From: UBA668 sp038234785
GTDB taxonomy: Bacteria > Actinomycetota > Acidimicrobiia > Acidimicrobiales > Ilumatobacteraceae
DNA length: 26,789 nt
NCBI GenBank assembly: GCA_038234785.1
Contig: JBBQTC010000059.1
Span: 1 to 26,789, forward strand
Direction: 5' to 3'
Part shown: piece after piece, positions 7,603 through 15,387 of the stretch
How the letters are laid out: every line of letters begins with the position of its first letter
Numbering within the stretch: the stretch's first letter is position 1
Notes under the pieces: generated by a model
The model's input: only the letters and a program-made list of their open reading frames with translations
The model's database searches: none
What the model was told of the DNA's origin: nothing
Position numbers and translations under genes: made by a program

Positions 7603-9821
7603 TGCCGGCGGTCGATCGCGTTCTGCCGTGGCGTCGCCATCAGAATGCCACGGCCGACGCGCTCACTCCCTTGCTCACGTCGTACCGGCGGCGTCATCCC
7701 AAGGCGTCCGTCGCCGTCATCAATCGTGCGTACGAGACGGCCAAAGAGGCGCACCGGCACCAGAACCGCAGCAGCGGCGAGAGCTACATCAACCACCCGA
7801 TGGCGGTGGCGAGGATCGTCGCCGATCTCGGGCTCGACGAGATCTCGGTGGTCGCCGCGTTGCTGCACGACGCGGTCGAGGACACCGAGATCACGATCGC
7901 CGACGTCGAGGCGCTGTTCGGACCGGAGGTCGCACAGATCGTCGACGGGGTCACCAAGCTCGAGCGGTTGCAATTCGATTCGAAGGAGGCCCAGCAGGCG
8001 GCGACCATGCGCAAGATGCTGGTCGCCATGGCGCGCGACCTGCGCGTGCTCATCATCAAACTGGCCGACCGGCTGCACAACATGCGCACCATCGCTGCGA
8101 TGCCGTCGGAGAAGCAGCAGCGGATCGCCCACGAGACGCTCGAGATCTACGCGCCGTTGGCCCACCGACTCGGCATGCAGGAGCTGAAGCAGCAACTCGA
8201 GGACCTCTCGTTCGCGGCGCTGTACCCGAAGCGTTACGCCGAGCTCGATCATCTCGTCTCGTCCCGTTCACCCGAGCGCGAGGTGTACCTGGCGAAGTCG
8301 ATTGCGGAGGTCCAGGGTCGGCTACAGGAGCTCAACATCACCGCGGAGGTCACCGGGCGTGGCAAGCACCTGTGGAGCATCTACGAGAAGATGGTGCAGA
8401 AGGGTCGCGAGTTCGACGACATCTTCGACCTCATTGCGATTCGGGTCATCGTCGACTCCGTGAAGGACTGCTACGCCGCGCTGGGCTGTATCCACGGCCG
8501 CTACAAGCCGGTGGTGGGTCGCTTCAAGGACTACATCGCGATGCCCAAGTTCAACCTCTACCAGAGCTTGCACACCACGGTGATCGGGCCTGGCGGCAAG
8601 GTCGTCGAGATGCAGATCCGAACACGCGAGATGCATCAACGGGCCGAGTGGGGCGTGGCCGCACACTGGGCGTACAAGGACGGCGTGGGTGTCGGCCAGG
8701 ACATCGATTGGCTGAACCGCATCATCGACTGGCAGGCCGAGGTCAGCGACCCCGCCACCTTCATGGAGAGCCTGAAGACCGACCTGGAGCAGGACGAGGT
8801 CTTCGTGTTCACCCCCAAGGGCAAGGTCGTCACGCTCCCGGTGGGCTCCACGGCGGTCGACTTCGCGTACGCCGTGCACACCGAGGTCGGCCACGCCTGC
8901 ATCGGTGCGAAGGTCAATGGTCGCCTGGTGCCCCTGCATCACCAGATGAAGAGCGGCGACACCTGCGAGGTTTTCACCTCGAAGGTCGAATCAGCCGGCC
9001 CGACCCGGGACTGGCTGCAGTTCGTCGAGTCACCCCGCGCCCGCAACAAGATCAAGCAGTGGTTCTCCCGCGAGCGGCGCGACGACATGGTCGAGAACGG
9101 GCGCGAGGAACTCACCAAGGAGTTCCGCCGCGAGGCTCTGCCCGTCCAGCGCATCTGGGCGAGCGATGCCTTGGTCGAGGAGATCGAAGCCGCGTCGTAC
9201 GCCGACCTCGACTCGCTGCTCGCCGCGATCGGCGAAGGTCACGTCTCGGCCCGGTCCATCGCGCAAAAGGTCGCCCGCAACCTTCGCTCCGATTCCGACG
9301 GCGAACAACTTCCGGCGACCGTCCTCCCCACGAGCGGACCGCGTCGCACGCGGAGCACGGTCGGGGTGCACGTCGAAGGTCTCGACGACGTGCTCGTCCG
9401 CCTGTCGCGGTGCTGCACGCCGGTACCTGGCGACGACATCATCGGCTTCGTCACCCGCGGCCGCGGTGTGTCGGTACACCGCACCGACTGCGCGAACGCA
9501 GAGAGCTTGATGACCGAACAGACGGCACGACTGATCGACGTCGAATGGGACGGCGATCAGTCGAAGGCGCTGTTCCGCGCAGCCGTCGAGGTGGTCGCGC
9601 TCGACCGTTCGAAGTTGCTGCGCGACGTCGCCAACTCGCTGAGCGAGCAGCACGTCAACATCGTCTCGTGCAGCACGCACACCGGCTCGGACCGCGTCGC
9701 CAAGATGCGGTTCGAGTTCGAGATGGGCGATCCTTCACATCTCGAATCCGTGCTGCGCACGATCAAGCAGATCGACGCGGTCTACGACGCCTATCGGTTG
9801 GTGCCTGGCAAGGGAAGTTGA
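7602..9821 (+). CDS. rel: Bifunctional (p)ppGpp synthetase/hydrolase Rel
   Basis: Makes (p)ppGpp from GTP/GDP and ATP on starved ribosomes and hydrolyses it otherwise. It has 739 residues. Domains in order: HD hydrolase with LLHDAVEDT (His89-Asp90 and Glu93-Asp94), synthetase with GRGKHLWSIYEKM (about 251-263), FDLIAIRVIV, RFKD at 307-310, YQSLHTTV and EMQIRT, TGS domain at about 398-460, helical domain, zinc-finger-like RLSRCCTPVPGDD...HRTDC at about 600-630, and a C-terminal ACT domain. The intact HD residues and RFKD (instead of the acidic EFDD of monofunctional RelA) indicate both activities. ATG 7602 overlaps the apt stop. The longer open frame upstream overlaps apt and is not used. Confidence 0.97.
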   Translation: MPAVDRVLPWRRHQNATADALTPLLTSYRRRHPKASVAVINRAYETAKEAHRHQNRSSGESYINHPMAVARIVADLGLDEISVVAALLHDAVEDTEITIADVEALFGPEVAQIVDGVTKLERLQFDSKEAQQAATMRKMLVAMARDLRVLIIKLADRLHNMRTIAAMPSEKQQRIAHETLEIYAPLAHRLGMQELKQQLEDLSFAALYPKRYAELDHLVSSRSPEREVYLAKSIAEVQGRLQELNITAEVTGRGKHLWSIYEKMVQKGREFDDIFDLIAIRVIVDSVKDCYAALGCIHGRYKPVVGRFKDYIAMPKFNLYQSLHTTVIGPGGKVVEMQIRTREMHQRAEWGVAAHWAYKDGVGVGQDIDWLNRIIDWQAEVSDPATFMESLKTDLEQDEVFVFTPKGKVVTLPVGSTAVDFAYAVHTEVGHACIGAKVNGRLVPLHHQMKSGDTCEVFTSKVESAGPTRDWLQFVESPRARNKIKQWFSRERRDDMVENGREELTKEFRREALPVQRIWASDALVEEIEAASYADLDSLLAAIGEGHVSARSIAQKVARNLRSDSDGEQLPATVLPTSGPRRTRSTVGVHVEGLDDVLVRLSRCCTPVPGDDIIGFVTRGRGVSVHRTDCANAESLMTEQTARLIDVEWDGDQSKALFRAAVEVVALDRSKLLRDVANSLSEQHVNIVSCSTHTGSDRVAKMRFEFEMGDPSHLESVLRTIKQIDAVYDAYRLVPGKGS

Positions 9822-9822
9822 G

Positions 9823-10092
9823 ATGGTGCCGGCCGCTCGACATCTGCTCCGTGCGCGAGACCTGGTCGACGCGAGGTACTTCGAACCGTTGACGGTGGCC
9901 GACATGGCCCGAGAGGCCGGGCTGTCGCCGGCGCAGTTCAGCCGGGAGTTCCGCCGCACATTCGGTGAATCGCCGCACCAGTACTTGCTGACCCGCCGCC
10001 TCGAACGACTCCTTCGTGTCCGGGGCTGCGTGGCCATGGCATACGGCCGCCCGCAGAACCGCACGTTTCGAGAAGCGGGTGTCGCGAGTTGA
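9823..10092 (+). pseudogene. AraC-family regulator lacking the second helix-turn-helix (internal deletion)
   Basis: An 89-residue frame one base after the rel stop. Residues 5-60 (RHLLRARDLVDARYFEPLTVADMAREAGLSP... up to HQYLLTRRLER) are a clear first half of an AraC/XylS DNA-binding domain. In intact relatives this runs straight into a second helix-turn-helix of about 50 residues. Here it jumps at about residue 62 to VRGCVAMAYGRPQNRTFREAG, which resembles, from memory, the extreme C-terminus of small actinobacterial AraC regulators that sit beside VOC/glyoxalase genes. The simplest reading is an in-frame internal deletion. A single helix-turn-helix protein could still be made, but normal two-half operator binding is unlikely. 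The alternative is a genuine short regulator. Confidence 0.6.
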
Positions 10093-10094
10093 AC

Positions 10095-10193
10095 ATGGCG
10101 ACGCTGACGACCTTCGTCGATGTCCAACTGTCCCCGTCGGCTGCGCCAGTGGTGTCCACGAGCGTGGCGCGCATGAACGCAACAGGGATGTGA
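10095..10193 (+). pseudogene. Short ORF, possible degraded VOC/glyoxalase gene
   Basis: A 32-residue frame starting 2 nt after the AraC stop: it begins M-A-T-L-T-T-F-V-D-V. Small AraC regulators of this type are often followed by a VOC-fold protein with a similar opening, so this may be its truncated start. The rest (QLSPSAAPVVSTS...) does not resemble that family. It could equally be a non-coding spacer. Confidence 0.2.
10143..10170. terminator. Compound hairpin downstream of the AraC remnant
   Basis: Outer arms GCGCCA (10143-10148) and TGGCGC (10165-10170) enclose an inner stem GTGG (10149-10152) / CCAC (10156-10159) with a 3-nt loop and a 5-nt bulge on the 3' side. It lies between the rel/araC run and the next promoter, so it may end rel transcription. 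There is no T-tract. Confidence 0.3.
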
Positions 10194-10227
10194 CGGCGGC
10201 CTCTAGCCTGATATCTGAGCACTCTGG

Positions 10228-10233
10228 TAGATT
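10228..10233 (+). promoter_or_regulatory. Candidate -10 box for leaderless esterase transcript
   Basis: TAGATT followed by 6 nt and then ATG 10240. The region is locally more AT-rich than its surroundings (about 10200-10240). Confidence 0.5.
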
Positions 10234-10239
10234 TCCAGC

Positions 10240-12321
10240 ATGAAGCTCCCCCGGGCGATGGCGTTGGCGTGCCTGTTCGCGCTTGTTGGTGCGGCGTGCG
10301 AGGTCGCCGATCCGCAACCCGGTGAGCGCCAGGTCTACCCGTCGGCCGGCATCGTCAAGACGCTCGACAACGTGCAGTACGGGCCTGCCGTGTCTCAGGT
10401 GCTCGACGTGTACACGCCGATGGTGCCCAACGGTGGTGCCGTGCTGTGGATCCACGGCGGCACGTGGGGCGACGCTGACAGCGACCCGCAGAGCCTGGCG
10501 ACCGAGGAGCAGAACGGCATGCAGCCGGTGGTGCAGGACCTGTCCCGGCGGGGTTGGACGATCTTTTCCATGCGCTACGCGGGAACGGACGAGGCGATCT
10601 TCCCCCGGCAGATCCAGGATGTGAAGCTCGCGCTGCGGTGGGTGAAGAGCCGAGCGGCCGAGTTCTCCGTTTCGGCGAACGCGATCGTGGCCATGGGTTG
10701 GTCCTCGGGCGGACACCTCGCCGCACTGCTCGACGTGTCCTCGGGCTCGTTGGAACCGTCGGCGGTGTCCGCCGAACTCGCCGGCATCTCCTCGAGGCCG
10801 GCCGCAGCCGTCAGCATCTCCGGTGTGCTCGACCCGCCGACGTTTCCGTACCTGGTCGGCATCAACGGTGGCAACGCCCAGGGCATCGCCGACTTGATCG
10901 GCTGCCCCGACACGCCGAACCTCTGGCAGAGTTGCAATCCCGCCCTGCTCGACTCCACCCGCGTCGCGAACTACGCCGACGCCGCCGACCCGCCGCTGTA
11001 CATCGCCCAGGGCGATCGCGACGGCATCGTCGATCCGTACTGGCAGTCCGAGGTGCCCTACAGCCAGTTGATGCCGGTGATGGGCGACGGTCACGTCTGG
11101 CTGGATCGGGTCGACACGGGGGAGCCATCCCTCTATGGGGGAGAGGATCCGCGCAACCACACCAAGGCGACGTCGTACGAGATCAACGAGGCGGCGCTGC
11201 TGCAGTTCATGAATCAATACCTGCCGGCGGTCGCCCCGACTCCGACGCTGTCGCAGTTCGTCTCGCTGACCCCCTGCCGTCTCGGCGACACCCGCACCAC
11301 CCACCCGTTCGCCGGCGTCGCCGCAGGTACGTACCGAGTGCAGGTCGCCGGTACATGCGGTGTCCCCACCGGGGCCACCGCCGTCGCCGTCACGGTCACA
11401 GCCGTACGGCCCTCTCGGACGACCACGCTGTCGGCGTATCCGGCGGGCTCGCCGACGGGACTCACCCTGCTGACCGCGGCACCGTTGGAGGTGCGCGCCA
11501 ACTCGGCGATGATCGCCCTGTCGCCCTCTGGCGCCATCGACATCAGCGGTGCGGCGACCGGGGGACTGGTGGTCGATATCACCGGAGCGTTCGTGCGGGT
11601 GGTCACGGCCACCAGCGGCCGCTACGCCCCCGTGACACCCAGCAGGGTGCTCGACAGTCGGGAGGGTTCGGCATCGCCGCTGCCGGCGCGCACCACCACC
11701 GAACTCGATGCGCGCCCGGCAGGGGTCCCGCGCTCCGCGTCGGCGGTTGCGGTCAACCTCACCATCACCCAGACCGGCGGGTCCGGATTCCTCACCGGAA
11801 TGGCAGCAGGGTCGCCGCTGCCGCTCACCAGCGCACTCAACGTCGACGCGGCGGGGCAGACCCGCGCCGGGTTCGTTGTGCTGCCGCTCAACGACGGCGA
11901 GTTCTCCGTGTTCAACTCGGTCGGCGCGCACGTTGTCGTCGACGTCGTCGGGTATTTCACCGGTGCTGGTGCCGCTCGCTCCCAGATAGGCCTCTACCAG
12001 GTGCTTCGAGCGGGACGGGCGTTCGAAACGCTGTCCGGCGCACCGATGCAGGCGAGCGTGGCGCGCACGGCCCTGCTCGGCTCGTCACGGGCTTCGGCGG
12101 TGGCGGCGAACGTCACGATGATGTGGGCCGGCTCGGGCTACACCACCCTCTGGCCGACGGGCACGTCACGTACGATCACCGCCTCGGTCAACGCCGATCC
12201 GAGCGGACGCGCGGTGGCGAATCAGGCCTTCGTCGGGCTCTCCGGCGGCACGGCGCAGGTGCTCACCACCAGTTCTGCCCACCTGACGATCGACGTGAAC
12301 GGCTGGTTCGTCGGGTCCTGA
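10240..12321 (+). CDS. Exported alpha/beta-hydrolase with three C-terminal surface repeats
   Basis: A 693-residue exported protein. Residues 1-20 form a signal peptide ending in GAAC, a possible lipobox with Cys20 as lipid-attachment site, although -3 is Gly rather than the usual Leu or Val. Residues about 45-330 are an esterase/lipase domain of the BD-FAE/alpha-beta hydrolase 3 kind: oxyanion HGG at 72-74, nucleophile elbow GWSSG with Ser155, a likely acid Asp261 in QGDRDGIV, and His285 or His307 as base. Residues 339-693 hold three repeats of about 115 residues: RLGDTR (347-352) ending VVDITGAFV, RVLDSR (469-474) ending VVDVVGYF, and a third degenerate copy ending IDVNGWF. Such beta-rich repeats are common in secreted Acidimicrobiia and Streptomyces proteins. 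The substrate is unknown; a polymer or ester at the cell surface is inferred. Confidence 0.85.
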   Translation: MKLPRAMALACLFALVGAACEVADPQPGERQVYPSAGIVKTLDNVQYGPAVSQVLDVYTPMVPNGGAVLWIHGGTWGDADSDPQSLATEEQNGMQPVVQDLSRRGWTIFSMRYAGTDEAIFPRQIQDVKLALRWVKSRAAEFSVSANAIVAMGWSSGGHLAALLDVSSGSLEPSAVSAELAGISSRPAAAVSISGVLDPPTFPYLVGINGGNAQGIADLIGCPDTPNLWQSCNPALLDSTRVANYADAADPPLYIAQGDRDGIVDPYWQSEVPYSQLMPVMGDGHVWLDRVDTGEPSLYGGEDPRNHTKATSYEINEAALLQFMNQYLPAVAPTPTLSQFVSLTPCRLGDTRTTHPFAGVAAGTYRVQVAGTCGVPTGATAVAVTVTAVRPSRTTTLSAYPAGSPTGLTLLTAAPLEVRANSAMIALSPSGAIDISGAATGGLVVDITGAFVRVVTATSGRYAPVTPSRVLDSREGSASPLPARTTTELDARPAGVPRSASAVAVNLTITQTGGSGFLTGMAAGSPLPLTSALNVDAAGQTRAGFVVLPLNDGEFSVFNSVGAHVVVDVVGYFTGAGAARSQIGLYQVLRAGRAFETLSGAPMQASVARTALLGSSRASAVAANVTMMWAGSGYTTLWPTGTSRTITASVNADPSGRAVANQAFVGLSGGTAQVLTTSSAHLTIDVNGWFVGS

Positions 12322-12335
12322 GCCGCGCCGACCGC

Positions 12336-12341
12336 TAGCCT
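12336..12341 (+). promoter_or_regulatory. Candidate -10 box for leaderless hisS-aspS transcript
   Basis: TAGCCT followed by 8 nt and then GTG 12350, in the 28-bp gap after the esterase gene. No Shine-Dalgarno is seen before the GTG. Confidence 0.45.
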
Positions 12342-12349
12342 TGGTCCCC

Positions 12350-13639
12350 GTGCCCGAGTTCCAGACCAGCCCCGGGATGCGCGACATCCTGCCTCCCGAG
12401 TCTGCTCGTTGGCGTCACTTCGTCGATGTGTTCGCGACGGTGGTGGAAGGCGCCGGCTACGGCCAGGTCATGTCGCCACTCCTCGAGGATCTCGGCGTCT
12501 TCCAGCGCATCGGCGCCGCCACCGATGTCGTCAGCAAGGAGATGTACGACTTCGTCGACAAGGGCGATCGGCACATTGCGCTGCGGCCCGAGCTGACGGC
12601 ATCCATCTGCCGGGCGTTCGTGCAGCACCGCCCGCTGGCGCCGTGGAAGATCTGGTACGCCGGATCGATGTTTCGCTACGAGAAGCCCCAGCGCGGTCGC
12701 TACCGCCAGTTCGACCAGGTGGGCATCGAAGTGCTCGGTGCGGACGACCCGAACCTCGACGTCGAGATCATCGCCCTGGGATGGGAGTTCTACCGAGCAC
12801 TCGGGTTGCAGCAGGTCACCGTGCTCGTCAACTCGCTCGGAGAGCCTGCCGACCGTGCCGCCTACGTCCTCGCGCTCGAGACGCACTTCCGGGCGAACCT
12901 CGACACGCTCAGCCCCGAGAGCCGCGTGACGCTGGAGAAGAACCCACTGCGCGTCCTCGATTCCAAGCGCGAACAGGACGCGTCGATCGTTGCGGCAGCA
13001 CCTCGGATCGAGTCGTTCTACAGCCCTGCTGCTGCCGCCCACTTCGACGCGGTGCAGGCCGGGCTCACGGCGCTCGCGATTCCCTTCGTCGTCGATCCGA
13101 AGCTGGTCCGCGGCCTCGACTACTACCGCCACACGACGTTCGAATACCAGGGTGGCACGCTCGACTCGGCACAGAACGCCCTCGGAGGCGGCGGGCGCTA
13201 CGACGGTCTCGTCGAGTCGCTCGGTGGTCCTGCGACTCCGGGTGTCGGCTTCGCGTTGGGTCTCGACCGAACACTGCTCGCCTGCGACGACGAGGGCGTG
13301 TTCGCAGCGCCGAACACCGACGTCGACGTCTTCGTGGTCGACACCACCGGCGGCCTCGAAGCCCTCATGATCACCACTCAGCTCCGCGCTGCCGGGCTTC
13401 GCGCCGATCGCGCCTACGAGAACCGCAGCATGAAGAGCCAGATGAAGGTTGCCGACCGCAGCGGGGCCGCGGTGGCAGTCATCGTCGGCAGTAATGAAGT
13501 CGATTCCGGCACCGTCGTCGTGCGACCGTTGCGGGCAGAGCGCACCGAAGGCGCCGGCCAGGTCACCATCCCCCGATCCGATCTCATCGAACATCTCATC
13601 GAACATCTCATCGAACACGACACGAAAGTCACCCCATGA
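12350..13639 (+). CDS. hisS: Histidyl-tRNA synthetase
   Basis: Charges tRNA-His with histidine. It has 429 residues. Class II features seen: N-terminal PEFQTSPGMRDILPPES, motif 2 MFRYEKPQRGRYRQFDQVGIE, the histidine-binding LVRGLDYYRHTTFEY, motif 3 GVGFALGLDR, and a C-terminal anticodon-binding domain with RSMKSQMKVADRSGA. GTG 12350 is preferred over TTG 12341 because the protein then begins exactly at the family start and the TAGCCT box sits 8 nt upstream. The tail is odd: the last residues read LIEH three times, encoded by a 12-bp tandem repeat. The stop overlaps the aspS start (ATGA). Confidence 0.97.
   Translation: MPEFQTSPGMRDILPPESARWRHFVDVFATVVEGAGYGQVMSPLLEDLGVFQRIGAATDVVSKEMYDFVDKGDRHIALRPELTASICRAFVQHRPLAPWKIWYAGSMFRYEKPQRGRYRQFDQVGIEVLGADDPNLDVEIIALGWEFYRALGLQQVTVLVNSLGEPADRAAYVLALETHFRANLDTLSPESRVTLEKNPLRVLDSKREQDASIVAAAPRIESFYSPAAAAHFDAVQAGLTALAIPFVVDPKLVRGLDYYRHTTFEYQGGTLDSAQNALGGGGRYDGLVESLGGPATPGVGFALGLDRTLLACDDEGVFAAPNTDVDVFVVDTTGGLEALMITTQLRAAGLRADRAYENRSMKSQMKVADRSGAAVAVIVGSNEVDSGTVVVRPLRAERTEGAGQVTIPRSDLIEHLIEHLIEHDTKVTP
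13583..13618 (+). repeat. Three 12-bp tandem repeats at the hisS 3' end
   Basis: Unit CTCATCGAACAT occurs at 13583-13594 and 13595-13606, with a third copy differing only in its last base at 13607-13618. Each encodes LIEH, so copy-number change would keep the frame. Confidence 0.93.
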
Positions 13640-15378
13640 GCTCCACGTCCATGCGAACCCACCAGTGCGGCGAACTCCGCACGGAGCAGATCGGGCAGAC
13701 CGTCACGCTCGCCGGATGGGTTGCGACCCGTCGCGAGCACGGCGAGAAGCTCGCCTTCATCGATCTCCGCGATCACACCGGGCTCACGCAGTGCGTGGTC
13801 GACAACACCGTCGACGTGCGTGCGGAGTACGTGGTGCGAGTCACCGGCACGGTGGCCGCTCGTCCGGACGAGAACCTCAACACCAAGCTCGCCACCGGCG
13901 GCATCGAACTGCAGAACTGCACGGTCGAGATCCTCAACGCCGCCGAGCCGCCGCCGTTCCCGATCAGCGAGCGCGCCGATCAGGTCGCCGAGAACACGCG
14001 ACTCCAGTACCGCTATCTCGACATCCGCCGCGAGCGCATGCAACGCAACCTCCGACTGCGGGCGGCGGTGAACTCGGCGATCCGCGCCTCGATGGAGTCA
14101 CAGGGATTCGTCGAGGTCGAGACCCCGATGTTGGTCCCCAGCACGCCCGAAGGCGCCCGCGAGTTCATCGTGCCCAGTCGGCAGCAGCCCGGCTCGTTCT
14201 ATGCGCTGCCACAGAGCCCGCAGCTGTTCAAGCAGTTGCTGATGGTGGCCGGGATCGACCGTTACTACCAGATCGCTCGCTGCTTGCGAGACGAAGACCT
14301 GCGCGCCGACCGCCAGTACGAGTTCATGCAGCTCGACGCGGAGATGAGCTTCGCTGACCAGGACGATGTGCATGCCGCCATCGGCGCAGCGGTGCTCGCC
14401 GCAGCGGAGGCCGCCGGGTCGCACACCGGCGTCATCGAGACCATCACGTGGCACGACGCGATGAACCGGTTCGGGATCGACAAGCCCGACCTTCGCTTCG
14501 GCATGGAGCTCCAGGAGCTCACCGACGTCTTCGCCGCGACCGAGTTCAAGGCGTTCGCCGGAGCCGACACCATCAAGGGCATCAACGCCGCAGGCAAGGC
14601 CGAGGAGTACGGCCGCAACAAGCTCGACGGGATGACCGACAAGGCGAAGAAGATGGGCGCCAAGGGGCTCGTGTGGTTGAAGGTGGCTGCCGACGGCACA
14701 CTCGAATCACCGGTCGCCAAGTTCCTGAGCGAGACCGAGCAAGCTGTGCTGAAGGAGCGGCTCGGTGCCGCCCCGGGCGACTTGCTGCTCATCGTCGCCG
14801 ACAACTGGACCACGGCCTGCGAAGTGCTCGGCACGTTGCGCAACGACATCGGTCGGCCGCCCGTGCACGAGGGTCCGTACCGGTTCGTGTGGGTCGTCGA
14901 CTTCCCGCTGTTCGTGGGCGTCGACGAGGTGACCGGCCGTCCCAAGCCCGGTCACCACCCCTTCACCCAGCCCCACCCCGACGACCTCCATCTGCTCGAG
15001 TCCGCTCCGCTCGAGGTGCGCAGTCAGGCCTACGACCTGGTGTTCAACGGGTGGGAGCTCGGCTCGGGCTCGATTCGGATTCATCAACCCGATCTGCAGG
15101 CGCGCATCTTCGGGCTACTGGGCATCAGCCCCGAAGATGCCGATCGCCGCTTCGGGTTCTTCCTGAACCCGTTCCGCTACGGCGCCCCGCCCCACGGAGG
15201 CTTCGGGTTGGGCATCGACCGTCTGGTCGCGATCCTCGCCGGCGAGGAGAACATCCGTGAGGTCATCGCGTTCCCCAAGACGCAGTCGGGGCAGGACCCG
15301 ATGACCAACGCCCCGACGCCGGTCGACCCCAAGCAGCTCACCGATCTCGGCATTCGAGTGCTGCCGCCGTCGGTCTGA
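13636..15378 (+). CDS. aspS: Aspartyl-tRNA synthetase (bacterial type with GAD insert)
   Basis: Charges tRNA-Asp. It has 580 residues, typical for the bacterial form. In order: OB-fold anticodon domain with LAGWVATRREHGEKLAFIDLRD, motif 1 region with VETPMLVPSTPEGAREF, YALPQSPQLFKQLLMV, motif 2 RYYQIARCLRDEDLRADRQYEFMQLDAEMSF, the GAD insert at about 280-415, FVWVVDFPLF, HHPFTQP, NGWELGSGSIRIH, and motif 3 FGLGIDRLVAILAG. ATG 13636 overlaps the hisS stop. Whether it also charges tRNA-Asn cannot be told from this window because no gatCAB or asnS is present. It converges on the discoidin gene with a 6-bp gap. Confidence 0.97.
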   Translation: MSSTSMRTHQCGELRTEQIGQTVTLAGWVATRREHGEKLAFIDLRDHTGLTQCVVDNTVDVRAEYVVRVTGTVAARPDENLNTKLATGGIELQNCTVEILNAAEPPPFPISERADQVAENTRLQYRYLDIRRERMQRNLRLRAAVNSAIRASMESQGFVEVETPMLVPSTPEGAREFIVPSRQQPGSFYALPQSPQLFKQLLMVAGIDRYYQIARCLRDEDLRADRQYEFMQLDAEMSFADQDDVHAAIGAAVLAAAEAAGSHTGVIETITWHDAMNRFGIDKPDLRFGMELQELTDVFAATEFKAFAGADTIKGINAAGKAEEYGRNKLDGMTDKAKKMGAKGLVWLKVAADGTLESPVAKFLSETEQAVLKERLGAAPGDLLLIVADNWTTACEVLGTLRNDIGRPPVHEGPYRFVWVVDFPLFVGVDEVTGRPKPGHHPFTQPHPDDLHLLESAPLEVRSQAYDLVFNGWELGSGSIRIHQPDLQARIFGLLGISPEDADRRFGFFLNPFRYGAPPHGGFGLGIDRLVAILAGEENIREVIAFPKTQSGQDPMTNAPTPVDPKQLTDLGIRVLPPSV

Positions 15379-15387
15379 GCGCACTCA
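15376..15387. terminator. Mini-hairpin spanning both stop codons
   Basis: TGAG (15376-15379) and CTCA (15384-15387) form a 4-bp stem with a 4-nt loop. Its two arms contain the aspS TGA and the minus-strand TGA. It is too short to be a convincing terminator alone. Confidence 0.15.

Noticed and set aside
9763..11931. 722-residue minus-strand open frame across the AraC remnant and esterase
   Set aside because: High-GC shadow with Arg/Gly/His-rich low-information protein; the plus-strand esterase has signal peptide, catalytic motifs and repeats.
12335..13618. Minus-strand frame starting with MFDEMFDEMFDE
   Set aside because: The repetitive start is only the reverse reading of the 12-bp hisS repeats; the rest is a shadow of HisRS.
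13583..13618. Tandem repeat considered as a CRISPR or operator array
   Set aside because: Unit is 12 bp without spacers, in frame and inside hisS; it is a coding minisatellite.
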